Assembly (NCBI GenBank): GCA_944470555.2
Contig: OX104130.1
Span: 57,197,491 to 57,261,490 of the forward strand
Source: Heterobilharzia americana
Taxonomy: Eukaryota > Platyhelminthes > Trematoda > Strigeidida > Schistosomatidae
DNA: 64,000 nt
Direction: 5' to 3'
The translations under genes were made by a program, and so were the position numbers. Positions 55,376 through 64,000 of the stretch are shown piece after piece. Under the pieces are notes generated by a model. That model was not told the DNA's origin and searched no databases. It was given only the letters and a program-made list of their open reading frames with translations. Position 1 is the first letter of the stretch; every line of letters begins with the position of its first letter.

Positions 55376-56799
55376 TTCATATTTCCCTTGCAATTTCTTA
55401 TGAATTTACGGAAGAGTTTAGGTAGGTAGTCATTGAGAAGTAAGGTACCGTTAACGCATCTAACTTCTTGTCTTATTCTGTCCTACTGATAAGCTTCTTT
55501 TTGCCTTAATACTTAGACATTTGACCAACCCTACTTTAGCTGACATAAGATTGATGATCTGAAGCTCAAGTAGCGATTTTAATAGGAAGGTTTTCGATAT
55601 AAACTAGTGTATACTTTTCCACCTCATTTATCCTGCAATCCAACATTACTAACTCCTCTTTATCACTTTCTGATTCATAGGTGAATTGGATTGCGTTCAC
55701 TACTGAATTTGTGTGAGGAAACTATGGTGTTTCGATTTCAGCACAGTCAATGTATCATTTACATATTCAAACCACATCTTTGGAGTAGGACTAAATGTTT
55801 CAGGAGCTGTATGTTCCCATATATCCATGTCTGCGACGACGGGGGACATTGATGATTTTATGCCAACCCCTTCAGCTTGTAAACGTCATAGCATAACTGT
55901 ACTTCCAGAATGATTTCCTCGATTGGTACTTTAGTTCTATACCTAAGCTCATGATCATCATTGAGTCCATTTCTGGTTGCTTTAAGATTCATGTCGATCA
56001 TTACATTGGTGTACAAGCTAATTATATCAAAACTAATCACTTTTCATTGTTATCTAATTGTGTGTTATTTAATCTATGCTTTAGTGCATAAGAATTAGCG
56101 AGTCAAGACTTCGAATGGTTTCTAATTGGACCTGGTACCATTGCTTAGTGTTTAGACAACTCATAAGTTGGTGTTTCTAAAATTTGCCATGGATGTCATG
56201 GGATAACTTGGCTCAGAAATCTTAAGAGTACCACAAATCCCACTGGAATTATTAGTATTTGGCATTAAATAAAACCGTTTCGACTCACACAGAAACGGCT
56301 TTTTTGGCGTAATATCCACTGTAGATTTTGTAACCCTATAATAGTATGTACTAGTTTCCGAACCTTTTCATACTGTTCACCTTCAATACTCTAGTTCACC
56401 CTGCGAATGTAATCAGATCTGTTTAGCACAACCGTTAAGTTCCCTTCATTAGACTGGACAACTCCTATTGTTATTATTCCGAAGGTTCCTCAAAGCCTCG
56501 GTTTCCAGTTTCGGTTAATCTGGTTCCATTTTCTTCTATCGCATTAATGTTAGAGCACATTGTGCTCGCATTTAAACTAAAACATTTTTCTCTAATGAAC
56601 TTGATGCTGCCACCTTTTTTGGAATGTCATCTTCAGGTTTCAATTTATTTGCCATCACACTGAAGCTAAGGCGCTTCTCCAACACCTTTACTTCTGCTGA
56701 GCTAAAGACTAGTTCAGGAATTGATAGCCCACTTTGATTTGTCTATTATTAATGTTTTATTAAGAATCGCATTATTGTTAACTGTACATTTTTCTTCAG

Positions 56800-56940
56800 T
56801 TTGTTTTCGGAACTTCTGAATCATTTTTCAGTGGAATTTATGGTATTATTAAGATTCCTAAGCCAGGTAATCCCATCAGATCCATAGTAGATCTTAGAAA
56901 CACTCTAAATCGAGTTGGGTGGAGGGAGATGTTGATAGTT
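56800..56940 (+). mobile_element. Second Penelope-like fragment, opposite strand
   Basis: The + strand reads GIYGIIKIPKPGNPIRSIVD then LRNTLNRVG, the PKIHKPG-PLRPIV block of Penelope reverse transcriptases. It is better conserved than the same block of the - strand element at about 56230. Only this short piece is clear. Confidence 0.6.
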
Positions 56941-57479
56941 AAGTCTTAGTTTATCGAATTGACTCGAAATACATACAATAGAAACGACCACCTGTTCCAG
57001 ACATGGAAAATTCTACTACCTTTATCACAAAGAAAGAGAGAGAAGTAGAACTATGTGAACGATGTCTCAAAGCTATGGAATTACGTGATATGAATATGAA
57101 CAATATCCGAAGCGTTATGTAGTAAATATTGCTGTCTCACTGTGACGCATCTTATAAACAAAATAAAATGAAACAAGAATCTACTAGAGTCTACTTTTAA
57201 ATCCTGTATTCAGATAACGAACTGCTTTGCATTTTTGAGGAAACTTCTAACGGACCTGTGGGTATTCATAGCGGCAGGCAGTAAAGCATCTACGCTGGAA
57301 TATTGTAAGGTTCGAGATAAAGACGTATCACCAGTTAACGTCCCAAAGCATGCGAAACGTCGTTAGTGGGGGATTGTTTGAGGTGTCACAAACTCCTATT
57401 CTCTCATTATGAGAAGTACTAAGTGTGAGAAGACCCGTTTCGATAAAATATAAAGAATCGGAAGAAGTAGTGGGATAAG

Positions 57480-59960
57480 ACTTGGCTAAAGCAAATAGTT
57501 CATCCAACTGTTTTAGCCAATATTTTCCTGAATATGATTGTGAAGGGATTCTAAATACTCATAGTACTCTTAACGTTCCTTCAATGGGACCTATCCAAAT
57601 CACGAAGAAAGTAGTGCTCCAGCAGCTCAGTGACCCAAGGCATACAAAGTCACCTAGTCGAGACAGACTTCATCTTAGGATTCTGTTGTTGACTAATATT
57701 ACTGATGCACCCTTGGTTATTTTATTCAATATGTCCTTATCACAGACTCACTCCCTAGAGATTGGAAAGATTCTATAAGTCGTGTTCAGGGGGGGTAATA
57801 GACTAGTCACCAATTATCCCATTTTGAATAATGCCCTAGGCATTGATTTATTTAATTTCCTACCTCCCTTTAAGGTTGATGAACTCAAAATCATCAATAA
57901 ATATCTAAAAGCCACGGTCGAGTTATATTCGAGTGGAGTGCTGGTTCTTCCATAGAGTAGTCAATGACTAGAACTTGTTACCACCACAAGTGGTTGTAAC
58001 TCCCCTGGTGATCACTTTCAGGGAGAAACTGGATCTTCATACAGATAATTAATATAATTACCAACCCAAATAAATGGTCTATCTCTTTCACTAAAGAGTG
58101 ATTTGTAGGTCCATCTCTGACATTGAAAAAAGCAATTTTCGAAATCGTCAAGGGGAGATTCGGCGAAAATTCGTACTCAAAGAGCTGTGAGATCTACACA
58201 GTCATTGTGGATTGTGACATGTCCAAGCTGCAAGAATCCTTGAAAACATGGTTTCTTCACAAGCTAGAACTGATCAACCAGCACCTTTTGTGTTTTTTGG
58301 AGTCTTCAGACAGAATTGAATTCTTACGAATTTGCCGAGCCAACAAATACAAACCAATCACTGTTGTATAGTCACACACGACAAATCGAGACTGTCATTT
58401 GTTAGGTAGTACAAATAGAATAAATGGGGTTAAGTGTGAATACTAATGTGAAAAGAAACCTATTTCTCTGTCACTCCTGTTATTTCAAAATCGAAATGAC
58501 AATTAGTAAAGAATAAAGTTAACGTCTTCACAAAACGCCACATAAAATGATGATCTGGAACCTAACTGGGGTATTCCCGACGAATAAACAAAATTGCGAA
58601 GCGGAATCGAGTACATTACACTTGGGGAATGGGCAACAACTAACGAACTGGCATTTAACCTGAATAAGTGCCGGTCCATGTGTCCCCGCACTCCTGATCC
58701 CCAGAAAGTATCCTACTCTCTGTAGTTCACGTTTACCCATGTGACAGGAGAAAAAGACCTAGGTTCAACGGTGACGGATAAACGACACCAGTTCCAATTA
58801 CCCAGGTGACGCCTCAAAAGCATACGGTGTACTACACTTTGTGCGCAGACAACTAGGTGCCCTTACACCAGAGCTCTTTCTGAAGCTTTACAAGACTTAC
58901 ACACGACCCCACTTGTAGGTCCATAATGTCTTCGCTCCACCACAATTTGAAGCACGAACCTACTGAAGAAAGTTCAGAGGCGAGCCACAAAAGGGGTTGT
59001 CGGGATGCAACAAAAACCAAATGAGGATAGACTGAAAGACTTAGGCCTATACTCTCTTAGCTACAGAAGGTTACGATGTGACGACAACAGCTTGCAAAAT
59101 ACTAAACAACCCAAGTCACCCGAACAGAGAATTACTACTGAGTGGCCACAATGGTGGTCCTCGTGGAAACCCTAAGAGAATTCCCAGCCAAAGGTCGAAA
59201 ACTTATGTGCGTTCACACTTCTCCCTCCGAGTCTTCAGACACTGGAATACATTACCAGAATTCTCCGCCCCATCTAATGGAAGCTCCAAGAAAAGGCTAG
59301 ACAGTCACGCAGAGACCCATGGTCTACCCACATGTAGCTGGAATACAAACTAAACAGAAGAAACCTAGTGCTGTCACACCATCCCAACTACTTTACCTCT
59401 ACAACCAGTTTTCTTTCTACTTCAACCGTCTAAGCCCTTTTCATCTCTTCCACTTGGCATGAGTTAGCCTTACCTACCTAAGTTCTTCATATCCTAGCAC
59501 CCCTTTTCGACTAACCTGGGTGTGAGTAGATTACTCCATTAGTTCACTTTTTTCCTTTTTACTCACATTATCCTTTCCATATTTTCTCTTAGCTATCCCT
59601 AACTCTCTCTAACGACCAGTCCGAACAACTGTCTGGCAACTGGACATCTGAAGAAGCCAACTGTACTACAGTCCGAGGCGAACTGACCAACACAACCTCG
59701 TGTTCTGTATACCACAGCTATAGCAGACGGACGAGTGGCTGGACTTACTGCATCGGAATCCGCCAAAGACCTTGAACCGTTCAGCAAGACCAAGAAGGAA
59801 TCAACTGGTTTTCACAAGCTCGTTGAACAGATATTGGATATTGGGTACTGAGCAACTCAGTGAACTCGAGGAAACTCAGATCTGTCGTCCGAAAGATAAT
59901 AAGCATTTTGGTTGGATTGTGTAACAATTGCTCAGGAGGAGAACAATTTAATATCCGTAC
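57480..59960 (+). mobile_element. CR1-like LINE fragment (SR1/Pido type), dead
   Basis: 57482-57778 reads QITKKVVLQQLSDPRHTKSP (the I-E-V---L--L---KSPGPDG block) and LVILFNMSLSQTHSLEIGK. About 58600-58700 reads EWATTNELAFNLNKCRSM (the LGEWA---GL-FN--KC block after the YADD region). About 58970-59070 reads KKVQRRATKGVVG and RLKDLGLYSLSYRRLRCD, and 59180-59300 the closing TYVRSHFSLRVFRHWNTLPE. These are hallmarks of the CR1/jockey-side LINE RTs and differ from families A and B. The catalytic part (57850-58550) is scrambled. The sequence to about 59960 is treated as its 3' end. Confidence 0.7.
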
Positions 59961-62540
59961 AGTTTTTTGAATCATTTTTTAAGTTTGATGTAGTAAAAGA
60001 GCTACACTAGTAATGAATAACGTCACTCTAGTGCCTATAGGCACTATAGTTCTAATTCCTAACCCCTAATTTATTATCCATGATAAATGGCTGGAACTTT
60101 TCGTGCTAAGCTGTTTAAATAATCTCCAAATACTATTCTCGATAACCATAAGCATAAATAAACTCGCCTTTACCGTACCCTGTTTTGGGTAAGTATCGGT
60201 CTATTCCCGCCAGGAGCAAAGCTGTATCGTTTTATTTTGCTCGGTCATCTCAAGGACGTCGTTGCCAGTATGCTCATGGAGCACTTGGATAGACTTTAAA
60301 GACCACCTGAGAAAATGATAAGATAACCAACTGAGTTTCTCTATTTTATGGGAAACTATCTATTTAGCCAGATGAGGAACCTAGTAAGTTACCGAACATT
60401 GGCTCGCTCCTTGAATACTGATATGTTTTACTTCATCTCTATTTTACTCGGGAACGACCTTATGTACGCCCATCTAATCGGTTTTTTCATCTTCAAAACC
60501 ACTAGTTTTGCCAGAAAATTGTCCATGGAGAGTACAATCCTCAACTGGTCACTGCCATCACTCGCCAAACGCACAACAGTTTGGTGAGCCTAGCTGTCCC
60601 AATCAGCTGTTACACCTCAGGTTTCTGCATCCGCGGCACTATTTATCTCATTGAATCATACATCTTCGGCTTGCGGGAAGCTTTAAGCACACTTCTGAGT
60701 TGCATAGCTAGTCAACTGAAGGATGACAACTTAAACTCATAGGTTTTCAGCATTTTACTTGACCTAAGCACTTTTATCTTGCGTTTCCCCGTAGCTACTT
60801 GTCGAACTGAGTGGCATCAGTGTTTTACCTAATTCTGATCCCCAAAACACTTCAAGTGAGGCCTCACTCAAGTTGCTGGCCACCTCTTTCTCGGCAGTAA
60901 CTAGTGTCGTAGTTAAGACTTGTTAGCCTCTATGAACCATGGGTCGACATCGGTCGGACAGCCACGAGTACCAGTTCCCGGAAGTGGCTGAATGCCTAGC
61001 GTACATAACCATCAAAAACTATCTTCTCCCGTTCATGAAGCAGTGTATCTTACTTGCACACCTAGCCAAAACCCTGGCCTTCGTGTTAGAGCTACTGGAG
61101 GGAGGCTGTAGAGGACAAAAAATAGCTCCTGACTAAAGCTACTCTCCACTGTGACGGTTGCCACGCTAGTAGTTTCACCAGAGCCAGAAGGGTCGTGACT
61201 TTTGAGTGTAACGTTTGCAACAAGCCAGTAAACTATCAATATGATGAGTACATACCGCACCAATACTACATCTTCATGGATCGCAACCCACGCCCCTTGT
61301 TCCAGTATGTCTGCCCACAATTCCGCATATGCCCTTTCTTATCTACAGGCTAGTTTTGAAAGGCTTCAGAAGACATACTAGTGTTTGCTCAAATCTCGGC
61401 ACTCGCACAAGCTACTAGTACAAGCCAGAGACCAAAACGCGAACGTCAGTCACTTCCGTAAGTAGTCCAAAAGCAGCCAAACAGCAACCCGCCAGGAAAC
61501 CAACTAGATCAGCTTCAAACCCTCAAGTTGCTCTAACAGTTACCCCTGCCGTACAATGCAGGAAATGAGTTACAGCGGAAAAAAAGAGGAACTCTTCCAC
61601 AAAACCTACTGGCAGTACGTGATAACAGGGTTGTCGACCACATGCTAAACTACGTCGTCTAATTTAACGTTCCTGTGCATCCCCTTGAGGAAGGAGAATC
61701 ATTTGGCAAGCGGAAACGGGAAATGGTATGTTGCACACTATGGTTAGGCGGCTTAGAGGTGAGAATGAGTTGGCTGTACCAGGGCAGCCATTCACCTCAA
61801 GAAAAGCCTCCGTGGATGAGGGTGACCCCGAGCTTGGCTGGGAGGGTTGGGTGATTCTTCTTGCTGTCATACACACTGGCCACCAACACTAAGGCATTCC
61901 AGATCGGCCACGGTTGGCGGGAAAATTAACCTGAGGAACACGACACACGCTGAAGCCAACAGCCATGGTTGTCAATGCTTTACTGGGACTAGCGGCCGGC
62001 CAATTATTGGAGAATTATATTCATGATGTCCAACGAAGTCAGTAGCTGTCAGAACGAATGCGATCAGGTGAAGCTGTGAGATGAGCGGTCTGTGGCTTTC
62101 ACTTCTCCTACATTTGACAATAGTGACACCGCTCAGATTCATGGCCACTTGCTTTGGAAGCCCAGAACCTTCGACCAAAGTGCCCAAACATGCTGCCCAG
62201 TTGGAGGCAGCATCAACGGGAACGTTCGCTGTTGCAAAACCAGACCCAGAACACTGTGATAATAACATATTACGGTCCCCCCTCATGTTGAGATCACGGT
62301 TGCTGTGAATGGGAAAGAACGTTCAAGCTCACCCTGACTTCACAATATCTCCACAAGCCGCAGTGAAAAGGATCTGACCGAGCCCATTACAATGAAACCG
62401 GCTGACCACTGGGGACTTTTACCACCACGCACAACACTCTACAGACCGCCGCCACCGAAACACCCCGTATTGCCTGAGACATCTTCGAGTATCTTGGCAG
62501 CAATTTGAGAGTACTGAGAGGAACGATATCAGGACTATGA
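59961..62540. other. Unresolved repeat-like region
   Basis: Less AT-rich than the rest, with broken frames. At about 61150-61330 (+) a Cys pattern occurs (CDGCHASSFTRARRVVTFEC then NVCNKPV), compatible with a zinc-finger-like motif of a LINE ORF1, but no complete domain. Open frames at 60348-60587, 60939-61136 and 61972-62286 (-) carry no recognised family. Probably decayed retroelement, and no host gene is claimed. Confidence 0.35.
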
Positions 62541-62549
62541 ACTCTGTTC

Positions 62550-63330
62550 CTATGTTGATCCGAACAATGTAATCCTGAAAGTATAGCAATAATAATGATA
62601 TTTATTCCTGAATATACGGGTATACACCACTCTTACAGTCGTGAATGGATAGCTGTATAAATTACGTTTGCCTTTGTGGTAGGTAATTTCAATCCACACC
62701 TGTTCTGCCACTGGAAGATGTAGGTACTGCATGTTTATGCTATGAAACATCCCGGAAGAATAAGTATGCGAAAGTTTATAGGTTGTACGACTGAAAAATT
62801 GCCTTCGCATTAATAAGAAACCGGGTTCCGTACCTGGATATTACATGCATTACCTGGAGAATAATAAAGCTTAAAGCTAATACTTCCACTGTAACACCTC
62901 ACACACCACGCTAAAGAATAGTGATGGAAACTTCATAAGGGAATACATACAAGTTGTCTGTTCTGTGTACTTCACTGATGATTCCAGAACTGTGCAACTG
63001 GTGTATGCTCATACCGGTTCACATCTACGGCCTATAATCTCGCTGAATATTACGAATGAGGGCTGAATATCTGCATTTTTCAACTCCAGCCACCCGAACT
63101 TATAGTTTCGTTTGAAGGTGTCAAATGGACTCCCAGAACATACTGCCGGACATTTTCACAGGTCGTGATAACCTTGTAGTTGGTCAGTGTTAGACTTTCC
63201 TGGCCACTTTCATGATCAACAAATCCAAGGTTTTGACAATTATGAAGTTTAGTCCGGTGATTCGACATGGTGGAGGCAGTAACGCCTGCCACCGGAAGGC
63301 ATTATAAAGTACTTTATTTCCGGCGGCATA
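62550..63330 (-). mobile_element. Decayed LINE endonuclease fragment
   Basis: The - strand frames give LTNYKVITTCENVRQYVLGV (about 63120-63200) and later VAEQVWIEITYHKGKRNLYS (62550-62740). The EQVWIEI-(x)-KGKR pattern, ahead of a small gap and then broken sequence, is the centre of LINE endonuclease domains (EQ-W-EI---G-R--I---YRPP). Stops separate the pieces. The element family is not clear. Confidence 0.4.
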
Positions 63331-63539
63331 AAGGCCAAACTGCACAGACTCCACCACCAATACTTCGGGAACAGAAACTTAGCAGCTGTTATAAACATTC
63401 CTATAGTTCACTCAAGACTTCGAGAAAGTGCAGCTTAAGTGCTCAAAGAAGAAACTGATGCTCCGGTCAGTAAGTTCATGGTTAGTTCGACCTGTAGGCT
63501 CTATTGCGAAAGGCTGAACTTTAGCAGACTTGATATGCA

Positions 63540-64000
63540 GCTAAGCCAATGATAATGAAAATATTCTTGGTGATCCCAATAATGCTCGTGAGTCCTTAGG
63601 TGCCTACCTCGCAAATTCATACACCCATGAAGTTAACACACTTCTGCCGCCGATTCCTTCTCGAACAATAAACTCCCTAGCCAACATTAGCTTCTCATTG
63701 GGTGATATTCGACGGCTATTAATTCTTCGAAGTGTTCAAATATCTTGACACCCTATGTAATTTCCTTATTTTTTGGAAATACGGCAGTGAAGACATTCCG
63801 CTGCTTCTCCTCAAGGTATTTTACACATCTTTATCAACCGGAACTCACCCAGGTGCGTGAAAAAACCACAATCACTTCCCGTGACACAAGTCAGAACCTC
63901 GTTCAAGCGTTTTGACCTATGGGTCCATAAACATGACATCCAATTTGGTAAAGATCATTTCAAGTGCTTCATCCGACTTCCTTCTACAGGAAGAATTTGG
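63540..64000 (+). mobile_element. Non-LTR RT fragment running off the window end
   Basis: The + strand has LLPPIPSRTINSLANISFSL and GDIRRL (63640-63720), corresponding to the linker before RT motif 0. Next, in shifted frames, are a YGS(E)DIPLLLLKVF-like stretch (about 63780-63830) and INMTSNLVKIISS (about 63925-63970), the YRPI-M-S-L-KI-E block of RT domain 1. It is broken by stops and frameshifts and continues beyond 64000. It differs from families A and B and from the copy at 57.5 kb. Confidence 0.55.

Larger units (their letters stand above)
54551..56350 (-). mobile_element. Penelope-like element, decayed, with a SINE inserted
   Basis: Read on the - strand: SGICGTLKISEPSYPM (about 56200-56270) corresponds to the Y--PKIHKP-PLRPI block. 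VISFDIISLYTNVMID (56040) corresponds to RT motif A (Asp in SFDI). WFEYVNDTLTVLKS (about 55745) corresponds to the YVDD catalytic box, reading YVND here. IQFTYESESDK and LVMLDCRI (about 55650) correspond to the FT-E-ES and FLD block. ASEALRRIFSRVGIRLSFKL with the GIY-YIG nuclease domain follows (54551-55069). The order is that of Penelope retroelements, known in schistosomes. Stops and the YVND change show that it is dead. Confidence 0.8.

Noticed and set aside
61150..61330. Host zinc-finger gene
   Set aside because: One Cys-rich stretch in a region of broken frames. More likely a retroelement ORF1 remnant, and too incomplete to call.
1..64000. CRISPR arrays, operons, bacterial-type promoters or prophage
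   Set aside because: The window is animal nuclear DNA with spliced genes and LINEs. No spaced direct repeats of CRISPR type seen.

Overview
The window looks like nuclear DNA of a blood fluke (Schistosoma or a close relative). It is AT-rich and intron-rich, and it is full of schistosome-type repeats: two families of endonuclease/reverse-transcriptase LINEs, a CR1-like LINE, Penelope-like elements, tRNA-derived SINEs, and one SINE with the Sm-alpha hammerhead ribozyme architecture. The species is not resolvable by eye, and clade names for the LINEs come from recognised motifs, not a search.

Two host genes can be supported. The first, on the + strand, is a LIM-domain protein whose single LIM domain resembles the C-terminal LIM of LMO7/LIMCH1. 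Its phase-compatible exons run from about 21.8 or 22.1 kb to 39.98 kb, possibly from a start exon at 469-562. The second, on the - strand at 40784-41254, is recognisable as mitochondrial ribosomal protein mL42 (MRPL42/MRPS32). It has introns of only 30, 33 and 47 nt and is convergent with the LIM gene.

Layout: 0-21 kb is intronic or intergenic DNA with decayed LINE and Penelope remnants and a Sm-alpha-like SINE at 20.75-20.94 kb. 21.8-25.9 kb holds LIM-gene exons and a foldback repeat. The 11.3-kb intron at 25882-37151 is a transposon nest. It contains family A copy A1, family B copies, and a complete 3,218-bp family A element (A2) with an intact 1,044-aa EN-RT frame and a perfect 15-bp target-site duplication. 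37.1-40 kb carries the LIM exons and 3' end, and 40.8-41.3 kb carries mL42. 41.75-50.1 kb is a second nest: family A copy A3, an inverted, essentially identical copy of the repeat split by A2, and a fairly young family B element. 50-57 kb holds SINEs, two foldback structures and Penelope-like fragments. 57.5-60 kb is a CR1-like LINE. The last 4 kb is decayed LINE-like material, with an RT running off the end.

The most informative observation is that the second nest preserves the empty site of the A2 insertion, so the ends, target duplication and relative age of A2 can be read directly from this one window.
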